Source of the DNA: Pampinifervens sp037481935
GTDB taxonomy: Bacteria > Aquificota > Aquificia > Aquificales > Aquificaceae
Assembly (NCBI RefSeq): GCF_046159715.1
Contig: NZ_JBJXCT010000015.1
Location: 1 to 21,807 of the forward strand
Length of the DNA stretch: 21,807 nucleotides
Direction of reading: 5' to 3'
The notes below the pieces were generated by a model. It ran no database searches and was not told the origin of the DNA. It saw only the letters and a program-made list of their open reading frames with translations. Numbering within the stretch: position 1 is the first letter of the stretch; each line of letters starts with the position of its first letter. This document shows positions 7,167 through 14,373 of the stretch, piece after piece. The translations under genes were made by a program, and so were the position numbers.

Positions 7167-7922
7167 ATGTTGTCTGTCCTGATTCTCACAAAGAACGAGG
7201 AGAGAAACATTGAGAGGGCAATAAAAAGCGTGCAGGGGCTAGCTAAAGAGGTGGTTGTTGTTGACTCTGGTTCAACGGACAGAACGGTAGAGATAGCAAG
7301 AGGTTTAGGGGCAAAGGTTTTTTTCAGAGAATGGGAGGGCTACGCCAGTCAGCTCAACTACGGTATTGAGCTCTGCTCAGGAGACTGGGTGCTGGTAATT
7401 GATGCAGATGAGGAAGTTTCTCAGGAGCTCAGGGAAAGCATAAGAAAGGAGTTAAAAAACCCAGCCCATGAGGTATACATGCTTTCCAGAAAAACCTACT
7501 ACCTTGGGGGTTTTTTGAACCACGCATGGTATCCAGAATGGAGGGTCAGGCTCTTCAGGAAAAGGAAAGTTCGCTTTGAGGGCGTGCTTCATGAAACGCC
7601 CATATACACGGGAAGCGTCGGAAAGCTGAGGGGAGACCTGTACCATTACTCCTATGAAGACCTTGAGGACCAGTATGTGAAGACTGTAAGGTATGCCAGA
7701 AAAATGGCTGAGCTTATGAAGGAAAAAGGTAAAAGGTTCAGGCTATACAACCTCATTTTAAATCCCCTGTGGCACTTTGTAAAGGTATACTTTGTGCAGA
7801 TGGGCTTTCTGGATGGCTTGCGTGGCTTTCTTGTGGCTTTTTCTGCCCTCTTCTATACCTTTTTAAAATACAAGTTTCTGTATGAGCTGGAACTAAAAGA
7901 CAGAAAACCCAACCTATGGTGA
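7167..7922 (+). CDS. Family 2 glycosyltransferase, WaaE/KdtX-like
   Basis: A 251-residue GT-A fold glycosyltransferase, probably acting at the inner face of the membrane in lipopolysaccharide core or other envelope glycan assembly. Residues 1-9 (MLSVLILTK) begin the nucleotide-binding fold; VVDSGSTDRT (31-40) and the metal-binding DAD at 79-81 are typical GT2 motifs. RVRLFRKRKVRFEGVLHE (about 126-143) and the hydrophobic helices near 188-235 resemble the WaaE/KdtX group of LPS-core glucosyltransferases. The donor and acceptor cannot be read from sequence. It heads a tightly overlapping cluster with a second glycosyltransferase and bioW, and is expressed from the divergent palindromic promoter shared with infB. 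Confidence 0.85.
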   Translation: MLSVLILTKNEERNIERAIKSVQGLAKEVVVVDSGSTDRTVEIARGLGAKVFFREWEGYASQLNYGIELCSGDWVLVIDADEEVSQELRESIRKELKNPAHEVYMLSRKTYYLGGFLNHAWYPEWRVRLFRKRKVRFEGVLHETPIYTGSVGKLRGDLYHYSYEDLEDQYVKTVRYARKMAELMKEKGKRFRLYNLILNPLWHFVKVYFVQMGFLDGLRGFLVAFSALFYTFLKYKFLYELELKDRKPNLW

Positions 7923-8764
7923 GCGTAATTCTACCGGTTTACAACGGAGAAAGGTATATAGCTCACGCCATACAGTGCGTGCTTGAGCAAGAATACAGGG
8001 TTGACGAAATACTGGTCATCGACGACGCTTCAACAGACAGAACCCCACAGATAGTAAAATCTGGGTTTTCAAGATGGGTAAGCTACTATCGCAACGAGAG
8101 AAATATGGAAAGATGCTATTCAAGAAACCTTGGCGCGAAGCTGGCAAGGGGAGATTACATATTTTTCCTTGACCATGACGACCTGTGGGAAAAAGGGTAT
8201 ATAAAAACGGTTCTTCAAAACTGGGGAAATGCAGACATAGTATACTGTTTTCCGAGAAAGCTAATTGACTCAGAGGGCAATGTGATTAAAACATCCAGAA
8301 AGAGGCTTCCTCAAGATTCAGGCATCCTTATATTTTCAGGTATGGTGGGCTATCCTTCTGCGACAGCCTTCAGAAGAAACAGCTTCCCGGAATACAGGGA
8401 CGAGTTCATGCTCAGGGAAGACTGGGAAGTTTTCATAAGGGCGTTTCTTGAAGGTCTAAGAATAAGGATAGTGGACCAGAGCATGGTGATGATAAGAGAA
8501 CACGGCGGAAGAAGCAGCAAGAGCATAAGGCTCTACAGGGGAACAATGGCAGTTTACCGGGCATACAGGGATAAAGTTCCAGAGACTTACCTGCCGTATT
8601 TCCTTTTCCATGTAGGCGATACGTGTATGAGGTTTGGAAAGCTAATAGAGGGGTGGAAACTCGTATCAGAAGCCGTGAGCCTGAAGCCAGAGCTTCTGCT
8701 TTCGTCAAGAAACATTCTGAGCCTTATCAAGAGAGGCTTCCGATTCTGGAAGAGCCATGCTTAG
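7916..8764 (+). CDS. Family 2 glycosyltransferase
   Basis: A 282-residue GT2 enzyme. The N-terminal MVSVILPVYNGERYI is the classic opening; VIDDASTDRT (34-43) and DHDD (86-89) are the nucleotide-sugar and metal-binding motifs, and LREDWEVFIRA (about 161-171) supplies the likely catalytic Asp in the ED motif. No membrane segment is evident. The start overlaps the upstream glycosyltransferase gene by 7 nt and the end overlaps bioW by 8 nt, so the three are translated from one mRNA. It probably adds a sugar to the same envelope glycan as its neighbour; the specificity is unknown. Confidence 0.85.
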   Translation: MVSVILPVYNGERYIAHAIQCVLEQEYRVDEILVIDDASTDRTPQIVKSGFSRWVSYYRNERNMERCYSRNLGAKLARGDYIFFLDHDDLWEKGYIKTVLQNWGNADIVYCFPRKLIDSEGNVIKTSRKRLPQDSGILIFSGMVGYPSATAFRRNSFPEYRDEFMLREDWEVFIRAFLEGLRIRIVDQSMVMIREHGGRSSKSIRLYRGTMAVYRAYRDKVPETYLPYFLFHVGDTCMRFGKLIEGWKLVSEAVSLKPELLLSSRNILSLIKRGFRFWKSHA

Positions 8765-9488
8765 CGTGCGTATGAGGGCAGAGCTAAAGGGGGAGCATGT
8801 GTCGGGAGCGGAAAGGCTCGTGCCTGCGGATATGCTGGAAAAGACCGTAAGAGAACTCCTTAGAAGACCAAAAGCCTACGAAAAGCTGGTTCTGACCGTG
8901 GAGAAAGTCAGAGATGTCCATACCATACAGAAGGCTCTGCCCATATACAGCTACGACTTCAGGAGCGTGGAGGAGGCTCACAGCTTTGCGGTAAAGACGC
9001 TCCAGAGGGAAGGGGTGCCAGAGGGCATAGCCCTGAGGGGGCTTGAGCTCCTGAAGGCTGGTCCGAATCCAAGGGGTGGAAACATGAGGGGCGCGGTGCT
9101 CATGGATATAGAAACCGGCGAAAGACTTGAGCCCGATATGGAGAGGGGTATAAGAACTGTGAGGGTGGACTGGAAGGACAGGGGGGCTGTTAAGAGACTA
9201 CTGATAAAAAGAGGGCTAAGAAGAAAATATCTCGAGAGACTCCTTGATGCCCTTGCCCTTGCCACAAAGAATGTTTACTGTGGAGTAATGGCAGAGCTAT
9301 GCTGGAGCGACGACCCTGATTACACAACTGGCTATGTGGCAGGTAAGAACATAGGCTATGTGCGGATAAAACCAATGAAAGAAGAAGGCGTTTCCATGGG
9401 TGGAAGGGTATACTTTGTAGATAAAAGAGATTACAAAGAAATTATAGAGTGTCTGCAGGAAAGAGCTGTCTTGATTGAAAGTCTATAG
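8757..9488 (+). CDS. bioW: 6-carboxyhexanoate-CoA ligase (pimeloyl-CoA synthetase)
   Basis: BioW activates pimelate with ATP and CoA to pimeloyl-CoA, the precursor used by BioF in biotin synthesis, in place of the BioC/BioH route. The 243-residue product has the family pattern: VRMRAEL at the start, HVSGAERLV (14-22), LPIYSY near 61-66, GPNPRGGNMRGAVLMD (about 102-117) and a C-terminal GRVYFVD segment. A BioW enzyme is known from Aquifex aeolicus, which fits the organism. The ATG lies 8 nt inside the upstream glycosyltransferase gene. No other biotin genes are in the window, so the link to glycosyltransferases appears to be operon packing rather than pathway logic. Confidence 0.9.
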   Translation: MLSVRMRAELKGEHVSGAERLVPADMLEKTVRELLRRPKAYEKLVLTVEKVRDVHTIQKALPIYSYDFRSVEEAHSFAVKTLQREGVPEGIALRGLELLKAGPNPRGGNMRGAVLMDIETGERLEPDMERGIRTVRVDWKDRGAVKRLLIKRGLRRKYLERLLDALALATKNVYCGVMAELCWSDDPDYTTGYVAGKNIGYVRIKPMKEEGVSMGGRVYFVDKRDYKEIIECLQERAVLIESL

Positions 9489-9528
9489 TAATATGCTGAA
9501 ATTCTAATATAACACAGACTTAAAACCC

Positions 9529-9599
9529 TATAATCCCTTTGAATTGCAGAGTTGCCTTTATAAGAGATAAAATGTAAAAGAAAACCTTTGAAGGGAGGT
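9529..9599 (+). promoter_or_regulatory. Candidate promoter region and ribosome binding site for the FadL-like gene
   Basis: The 118-nt gap after bioW is AT-rich. It holds TATAAT at 9529-9534 and a second -10-like TAAAAT at 9568-9573, the latter preceded at 18 nt by TTGCAG (9544-9549). GGGAGGT (9593-9599) is a good ribosome binding site for ATG 9607. Which -10 is used cannot be decided from sequence. No terminator hairpin was found after bioW. Confidence 0.45.
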
Positions 9600-9606
9600 A
9601 AAAGCT

Positions 9607-10851
9607 ATGAAAAAGCTCATCGCTCTTACAGCCATACTTAGCATTGCAGGACTTTCCTTTGCCACCAACGGAGACAACCTGATAGGCGTGTCTCCAGCCT
9701 CAAGAGGTATGGGTGGCATAGGTGTAGGTATGCCCGTAGGACCCACCGACAGCATCTTTAGAAACCCCGCATGGATGAGCCAGTACAAAGGCTTTAACCT
9801 GAGCTTTGGTGGAATACTCTTTATGCCTCACGTGAAAGGTAAAAGTAACGTAACACCCATGGGTCCAGCACCTTCCTCTGCGGAGGAAACGAGCCAGGCT
9901 AAGACCTTCTTAGTTCCCGAAGTGGGTATAGTTCACCAGATAAACGATAAGCTCACTTTCGGTATAGGTGCCTTTGGCGTTTCCGGTATGGGTGTGGATT
10001 ATAGGAACAAGAACCCTCTGCTTGCCAATATGCACACTAATCTGCAGTTTATGAGGATAATCCCTGCTCTTGCTTACAAGGTAAATAATGCAATATCCAT
10101 ATCAGGTGCCATACACATAGCCTATGGCTCACTGGATATGGGGGCAAATATGTGTCAGCCAATGACTACCAACTGTTGGAATGCTGGAGGTGGTCAGTCT
10201 CAGACCTATGGAATAGGCTTTCAGCTAGGTGCGGCTTACAACATGGGGGACTTTGTGTATGCTGGTATTACCTACCAGAGCCCTGTGGCTATGACCTACA
10301 AGAGGGTCTTTGACAGCAATGGGGATGGCAGGTTTGAAGACCTAAAGCTCACACAGCCTCAGGAGCTTGCCTTTGGTGTGGGTGTAAAGCCCATGAACAA
10401 CTTCAAAGTTGGCATGGATATAAGATGGATAAACTGGAAGAACGCAAAGGGCTATAAAGAGTTCCAGTGGAAAGACCAGTGGGTGATAGCCTTTGGTGGC
10501 GAATACAAACCCACAGAAAAGCTTGCTCTCAGGGCTGGATACAACTACGGAAAGTCTCCCATAAGGGGCGGTGCTAAGAATCCCATGAATGCCAATAGCA
10601 TACCCAAGTTTGCTGCACCCTTCAGCGACTTTAATATAGCCTGGTTCAATCTCGTGGGCTTTCCAGCTATAACGGAGCAGCATGTAACCCTTGGTCTTGG
10701 CTATGAGTTTACAAAGACCTTTGGAGTAGACCTTGCCTACAAGCATGCCTTCAACAAGAAGGTTAAGGCAACGGACCCGTCTGGAGCCTTTCTAGTAGAA
10801 GCCCAGAACGCTCAGAACGCCATCTCCATAGGTCTCAACTGGAAGTTCTAA
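9607..10851 (+). CDS. Outer-membrane beta-barrel protein, OmpP1/FadL/TodX family
   Basis: A 414-residue outer-membrane transporter-type protein. Residues 1-19 are a signal peptide (MKKLIALTAILSIAGLSFA). The mature N-terminus NGDNLIGVSPASRGMGGIGV followed by SIFRNPAWM matches the conserved FadL hatch opening (asRGMGGagvA...NPA). Alternating strands run to the end and the last residue is Phe in GLNWKF, the usual Bam signal. C183 and C190 sit close together in a probable loop and could form a disulfide. FDSNGDGRFED (235-245) has a DxNxDG calcium-site-like pattern. FadL proteins carry hydrophobic compounds across the outer membrane; in an autotroph the substrate is open. It has its own ribosome site and is followed by a hairpin. 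Confidence 0.85.
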   Translation: MKKLIALTAILSIAGLSFATNGDNLIGVSPASRGMGGIGVGMPVGPTDSIFRNPAWMSQYKGFNLSFGGILFMPHVKGKSNVTPMGPAPSSAEETSQAKTFLVPEVGIVHQINDKLTFGIGAFGVSGMGVDYRNKNPLLANMHTNLQFMRIIPALAYKVNNAISISGAIHIAYGSLDMGANMCQPMTTNCWNAGGGQSQTYGIGFQLGAAYNMGDFVYAGITYQSPVAMTYKRVFDSNGDGRFEDLKLTQPQELAFGVGVKPMNNFKVGMDIRWINWKNAKGYKEFQWKDQWVIAFGGEYKPTEKLALRAGYNYGKSPIRGGAKNPMNANSIPKFAAPFSDFNIAWFNLVGFPAITEQHVTLGLGYEFTKTFGVDLAYKHAFNKKVKATDPSGAFLVEAQNAQNAISIGLNWKF

Positions 10852-10859
10852 AACCTTTC

Positions 10860-10878
10860 GGGGAGGCTCTTCCTCCCC
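10860..10878 (+). terminator. Hairpin after the FadL-like gene
   Basis: GGGGAGG (10860-10866) pairs perfectly with CCTCCCC (10872-10878) around the loop CTCTT, 9 nt after the stop codon. The following bases (TCCTTAAAG) are only weakly T-rich, so this may be a weak terminator or a 3' mRNA stabiliser. Confidence 0.55.
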
Positions 10879-10924
10879 TCCTTAAAGTGTGATTAGCCTC
10901 ATACAAAAGCTCATCCTCTTCTGG

Positions 10925-10955
10925 TAGAATTCTCTCAAAAATTTCTCAAGGAGGT
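10925..10955 (+). promoter_or_regulatory. Candidate -10 box and ribosome binding site for the ferredoxin
   Basis: TAGAAT (10925-10930) is a plausible -10 box without a clear -35. AAGGAGGT (10948-10955) is a near-perfect ribosome binding site 5 nt before ATG 10961 and fixes the start. Confidence 0.45.
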
Positions 10956-10960
10956 ATCCA

Positions 10961-11293
10961 ATGGAGTTCAGGCATGTTTTTGTCTGCGTAAACCAGAGAC
11001 CACCGGGTCATCCCATGGGTTCCTGTGCGGAGAAGGGCGGAAGGGACATATACATGAAGCTCATGGAAAAGCTCCAGATGGACCCAGAGCTCTTTATGAG
11101 CACTGCGGTGACCCCAACAGGCTGTCTCGGACCCTGTGGACTTGGTCCCACCATAGTTGTATATCCTGATGCCGTATGGTATGGAAACGTAAAGCCTTCA
11201 GATGTGGATGAGATTGTCCAGAGCCATCTCAAAGGTGGTCAGCCGGTGGAAAGGCTCGTTGTGTCTAGGGGTAAACCGCCGGGAATGTTTTAA
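10961..11293 (+). CDS. fdx4: Thioredoxin-like [2Fe-2S] ferredoxin
   Basis: A 110-residue soluble electron carrier. The cysteines fall at C9, C22, C55 and C59, the ligand positions of the thioredoxin-fold ferredoxin of Aquifex aeolicus (Fd4). Long stretches match what I remember of that protein: HVFVCV...RPPGHP.GSC, VTPTGC, VVYPDAVWYGNVKP.DVDEIV and the C-terminal GKPPGMF. The family is related to the 24-kDa NuoE subunit of complex I and to clostridial 2Fe-2S ferredoxins; the physiological partners are not well established. A strong ribosome site precedes it. The symbol is taken from the Aquifex name and is less certain than the function. It faces hfq tail to tail with a 9-nt gap. Confidence 0.95.
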   Translation: MEFRHVFVCVNQRPPGHPMGSCAEKGGRDIYMKLMEKLQMDPELFMSTAVTPTGCLGPCGLGPTIVVYPDAVWYGNVKPSDVDEIVQSHLKGGQPVERLVVSRGKPPGMF

Positions 11294-11315
11294 GAAAGGG
11301 GGCTATACTGCCCCC
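11292..11315 (-). terminator. Intrinsic terminator of hfq, built into its last codons
   Basis: On the minus strand GGGGGC (11315-11310) pairs with GCCCCC (11303-11298) around the loop AGTATA, followed by TTTCTT (11297-11292). The 5' arm and loop contain the final hfq codons and the TAG stop. It may also stop ferredoxin transcripts coming the other way, though without a T tract on that strand. Confidence 0.65.
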
Positions 11316-11545
11316 GGCACTCCTTCCTCTTCAAATTCCAGCTCCATCCTCTCTGCGGGTATTATGGTAGTTATGGCATGCTTGTAAACCAGCGTCTGCT
11401 GACGTCCATCTTCCATTAGAATAGTGTAGAGGTCAAAGGACCTTATCCTTCCCTGAAGCCTCACGCCGTTAATGAGATAGATGGTAACCTTTACCCTTCT
11501 TTTCCTTGCGGTGTTTAAAAAGGCTTCCTGAAGCTTGTAAGCCAT
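11303..11545 (-). CDS. hfq: RNA chaperone Hfq
   Basis: Hfq forms a hexameric Sm-like ring that binds A-rich and U-rich RNA and helps small RNAs pair with mRNAs. The 80-residue protein starts with the N-terminal helix MAYKLQEAFLNTARK (Q6 equals the uridine-contact Gln8 of E. coli). It then has the Sm1 motif VKVTIYLINGVRLQGRIRSF (18-37) and the Sm2 motif YKHAITTI (54-61), with K55/H56 as the lateral-pore residues. The C-tail is short, EFEEEGVPGAV. The ribosome site GGAGG lies in the last codons of the ADP-ribosylglycohydrolase gene, 3 nt upstream, so the two are one operon. This is not the miaA-hfq-hflX setting known in proteobacteria. Confidence 0.97.
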   Translation of the reverse strand: MAYKLQEAFLNTARKRRVKVTIYLINGVRLQGRIRSFDLYTILMEDGRQQTLVYKHAITTIIPAERMELEFEEEGVPGAV

Positions 11546-11548
11546 CTC

Positions 11549-12538
11549 TTAGCTCCTCCTTTCCAGAAATTCCATCGCAGTATGATAAAGTTTTTCTGCC
11601 AGAAGAATATAATACTCGTAGTTCTCCAGATTTTCAAGGAGTTCTGCTGGAAATACCCACAATCCACGGTATGCTCCCACAAAGGAACCCACAAGGTATC
11701 CTATGGCATCTGTATCTCCACCAACCGGACCGCAGGCATTGACCGCATCCCAGAGTGCCTCTAAGGGTTCCTCTGTATGATGAAGAAAGATAAAGATGGC
11801 AAGAGGCAGAGCCTCAAACACAAAGGTGGAATTTCCTATATGTTCTATCGCTTCTTCTGTGTCCGCCCCCCTTTCAAGGAGAAGCCTCACCTTTTCAAGA
11901 TATGTCCTGTTCTTATGGTGCTTTAGAAAGCCCTTCAGGTTCTCAAGAAGGGCAAGTCTCTGCACCGGGTCCTTAAGGTCAAAACTCTCAAGAAGCAAAT
12001 AGCTTATAAGGGCTGATACAATTGCACTTGCATCGTATATCTCCCTGCTCCTGTGGGTTATTAGGCTCACAAGCCTCCCCGCTTCCGCTGCAAGGTGCGG
12101 GCTGTAATAATGAAATAGCCCGGTAATGGTGCATCTGAGAACACCCTCCACCGATGAGGAGAAAAAACCTGCATCCTCAAGCCCCGTGCCAGAGGATATA
12201 AGGTCAATGGCGGTCAGAAGCGCCGGGTCCGGGTATCTGTGGACCTCTTCCCTACCTGCCCACTCCCTCAGTTTTTCAAAAAAGTGGTATGGGTCTAAAG
12301 CCCTTCTTTCCACTATGCTCTGGGCAAGAAGTATGCTGATAGTAGTCTCATCGGAGGTTTTCTCAGGTTCAAGACCAAGGGCTGGACTGTGAGGGTGAGG
12401 CTCCACAAAGCCCCTTACCTTTGCCCCATAATATCTCAGAGCATCCTCAAGAGGGACATCCTCAAGACCTTTTCCAATAGCATCGCCAAGAGCACCACCG
12501 AGTATTACACCTTTAAACCTGTCAAGAAGAATATCCAT
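11549..12538 (-). CDS. ADP-ribosylglycohydrolase family protein
   Basis: A 329-residue all-helical, Mg-dependent hydrolase of the DraG/ARH family, which removes ADP-ribose from modified proteins or small molecules. Seen in order: FKGVILGGALGDAIG (8-22), the first metal motif SDETT (62-66), H162 in ITHRS, and the second metal motif GPVGGDTDAIG (270-280). The first motif usually reads (S/T)DDT; here the second Asp is Glu (E64), a conservative but notable change at the metal site. Substrate is unknown; no DraT-type transferase is visible. It follows a short coiled-coil ORF by 1 nt and precedes hfq by 3 nt. Confidence 0.88.
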   Translation of the reverse strand: MDILLDRFKGVILGGALGDAIGKGLEDVPLEDALRYYGAKVRGFVEPHPHSPALGLEPEKTSDETTISILLAQSIVERRALDPYHFFEKLREWAGREEVHRYPDPALLTAIDLISSGTGLEDAGFFSSSVEGVLRCTITGLFHYYSPHLAAEAGRLVSLITHRSREIYDASAIVSALISYLLLESFDLKDPVQRLALLENLKGFLKHHKNRTYLEKVRLLLERGADTEEAIEHIGNSTFVFEALPLAIFIFLHHTEEPLEALWDAVNACGPVGGDTDAIGYLVGSFVGAYRGLWVFPAELLENLENYEYYILLAEKLYHTAMEFLERRS

Positions 12539-12539
12539 C

Positions 12540-12680
12540 CTACCTGAACAGCTTCATAACTTCTATTTCTCTGGTGAGCCTGACTTCGGCAATATCCGCT
12601 CTGGTTACCAGTTCCTTTGTTAACTCTTCCTTTATTTTACCCACTATTTCCACCTTTTCTTTTCCAACTTCCTCTTCAAT
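12540..12680 (-). CDS. Short coiled-coil ORF or remnant upstream of ADP-ribosylglycohydrolase
   Basis: An open frame of up to 46 codons ends one base before the next gene's ATG (TAG-G-ATG), which suggests translational coupling. The product is highly charged and helical; its end reads KEELTKELVTRADIAEVRLT, similar in style to the short coiled-coil proteins with a T(K/R)xDL motif (DUF1640-like). There is no good start codon: a GTG lies at 12653 (37 residues), an ATT at 12680, and an in-frame stop lies just above. It may be the C-terminal remnant of a longer coiled-coil gene, or a very small gene. The identity and the 5' end are uncertain. Confidence 0.4.
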   Translation of the reverse strand: MEEEVGKEKVEIVGKIKEELTKELVTRADIAEVRLTREIEVMKLFR

Positions 12681-12721
12681 TAACCTTTAAACTTCACAGG
12701 GCAGGGCAGCCATGCATTTTA

Positions 12722-12727
12722 ATTATA
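12722..12727 (-). promoter_or_regulatory. Candidate -10 box for the ADP-ribosylglycohydrolase-hfq operon
   Basis: A minus-strand TATAAT overlaps the topA stop codon, and no terminator separates topA from the downstream genes. No -35 match was found, so this is only a candidate. The leader that follows (12681-12721) contains GCCCT direct repeats and an ATG-initiated 7-codon frame of unknown meaning. Confidence 0.35.
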
Positions 12728-14330
12728 ACCCTGAATGCACCTGTGAGAAGAATTCCCTTACAAGCTCACGCCAATCCTTTTGCCCCTCCTCCACCCTGTC
12801 CAGCCCTTCCTCCATATGATTGGTAAAGCTGTAATCCACCACCCTTGGAAAGTTTTCCTGCAAAAAGTCAAGAACCTCAAAGGCTATGTCAGTTGGTTTT
12901 AAATACCCCTTCTCCTCCATCACATAACCCCTTTCTTTTAAGGTTTTTACTACGCTGGCGTAGGTGGATGGTCTTCCTATTCCAAGCTCCTCAAGTTTCT
13001 TAACGAGAGCCCCTTCCGTATATCTTTGCGGTGGCTGTGTTTGTCTTTTTTCAAGGGTTATTTTCTTGGGTTTAAGAAACTCACCCCTTGAGAGATATGG
13101 TAAAGTGGACAGCTCAAGCTCCTCGGGATAGATACGAAGATAGCCCTCAAAGAGCAGTTCTGACCCCTTCGCCGTAAACCTGAGCTCCTCTCCCCTTTTC
13201 TTTTCATATATGGGCACCAGAATAGCTCTTTTTCTGAGAACTACCGCCGGACTTGCAAGGCTTGCAAGGGTTCTGTTTAGTATCAGCATATACAGGTCAA
13301 GCTCCTTCCCCCTGAGCGCTGGCACCCTTAGCCCCGTTGGTCTTACGCATTCATGAGCACCCTGTGAAGTGGGCCTTTCTCTAAAGTTTCTGAGCCTGCC
13401 CACATACTCTCTGCCGTAGGTCTTCTCTATATATTTCATAAACTCCTGAGCTTTCTCTGCGTTCATCCTGTAGCTGTCAGTCCTGGGGTAGGTTATATAG
13501 CCCTCTTCATACAGCCTCTGAGCCATTTTCTGCACCTGTTCCACGCTCAGCTTAAGCCTTTGACTGGCTACTGCCTGAAGGCTTGAGGTTATAAAGGGCT
13601 TTGGAGGTTCCTTTTTCTCCTCTTCTTCTTCATAATCAAGAACCTCAAAAAGGGCAGACTTGAGCTTTTCAAGGTATGGCTTTGCATTCTCAGGCTTATC
13701 AAATCTGTATTCCCAGAAGGCTGAAAACTCCACCCCATCCTTTTCAAAGGTTGCCCTTATGTAGTAGTATTCTTTTTTTCTGAAGGAGATTATTTCCAGC
13801 TCTCTTTCCACAAGGAGCCTGAGTGCTGGCGACTGAACCCTGCCAAGGGAGAGAGTATTTTTTCTGAGAGCCTTCCACAGGTAAGGAGATAGTCTGTAGC
13901 CTATTAGCCTGTCAAGAATCCTTCTTGCAAGCTGTGCGCTCACGAGGTTTTGATTTATGGAGGCAGGTTTTTCCAGAGCAGACCTGATACTCTGCGGCGT
14001 AATCTCATAAAAAACCACCCTGCCTATGGGTTTTTTCAGGCTTTCAAGCTCCCTGTGAGCAAAGTAGGCTATTGCCTCACCTTCTCTGTCGGGGTCTGTG
14101 CCTATGTATATGGCCTCAGCCTTCCGGGCTATCTTCTTTAATTTTTCCATAAGGCTCTTTTTTCCCCTTACCCACACAAAGGTGGGCCTGAGGGTTTCTT
14201 CATCAACACCGAGCCTGTCCGCCGGCAGGTCCCTTATATGACCAAGGGTTGCTCTGACTATCCAGCCCTTTCCCAGATACCTTGCTATAGTTTTTGCCTT
14301 TGTGGGGCTCTCCACTATGAAGAGCTTCAT
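12723..14330 (-). CDS. topA: DNA topoisomerase I (type IA), short form
   Basis: Relaxes negative supercoils by transient cleavage of one DNA strand. The 535-residue product begins at MKLFIVESPTKAKTI, the standard TopA opening with catalytic E7; a longer upstream frame would enter fbp and is rejected. The Toprim acidic residues are D79, D81 and E83 (TDPDREGE), LGRVQSP lies at 162-168, and the catalytic tyrosine is Y281 in GYITYPRTDS. GIGRPSTYASV (451-460) and MEEGLDRVEEGQ close the core. E. coli TopA is about 865 residues with C-terminal zinc ribbons; these are absent here, as in Aquifex. A TATATT box lies 10 nt before the ATG without a ribosome site, suggesting an almost leaderless mRNA. Confidence 0.97.
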   Translation of the reverse strand: MKLFIVESPTKAKTIARYLGKGWIVRATLGHIRDLPADRLGVDEETLRPTFVWVRGKKSLMEKLKKIARKAEAIYIGTDPDREGEAIAYFAHRELESLKKPIGRVVFYEITPQSIRSALEKPASINQNLVSAQLARRILDRLIGYRLSPYLWKALRKNTLSLGRVQSPALRLLVERELEIISFRKKEYYYIRATFEKDGVEFSAFWEYRFDKPENAKPYLEKLKSALFEVLDYEEEEEKKEPPKPFITSSLQAVASQRLKLSVEQVQKMAQRLYEEGYITYPRTDSYRMNAEKAQEFMKYIEKTYGREYVGRLRNFRERPTSQGAHECVRPTGLRVPALRGKELDLYMLILNRTLASLASPAVVLRKRAILVPIYEKKRGEELRFTAKGSELLFEGYLRIYPEELELSTLPYLSRGEFLKPKKITLEKRQTQPPQRYTEGALVKKLEELGIGRPSTYASVVKTLKERGYVMEEKGYLKPTDIAFEVLDFLQENFPRVVDYSFTNHMEEGLDRVEEGQKDWRELVREFFSQVHSGL

Positions 14331-14335
14331 AGGAT

Positions 14336-14369
14336 GATATAATATAAGAAGCAAGAAGAGAAAGGAGGT
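14336..14369. promoter_or_regulatory. Divergent promoter topA/fbp plus fbp ribosome binding site
   Basis: GATATAATATA (14336-14346) gives TATAAT on the plus strand (14338-14343) and TATATT on the minus strand (14346 to 14341). It is the same 11-mer as between hemB and tRNA-Gly. The minus box sits 10 nt from the topA ATG. On the fbp side there is a short leader with the strong ribosome site AAAGGAGGT (14361-14369), 4 nt before ATG 14374. No clear -35 was seen. Confidence 0.65.
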
Positions 14370-14373
14370 AGTC

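Noticed and set aside
12694..12717. Seven-codon ATG frame (MHGCPAL) as a regulatory leader peptide
   Set aside because: Too short to separate from chance; no run of a single amino acid and no attenuator-like hairpin series after it.
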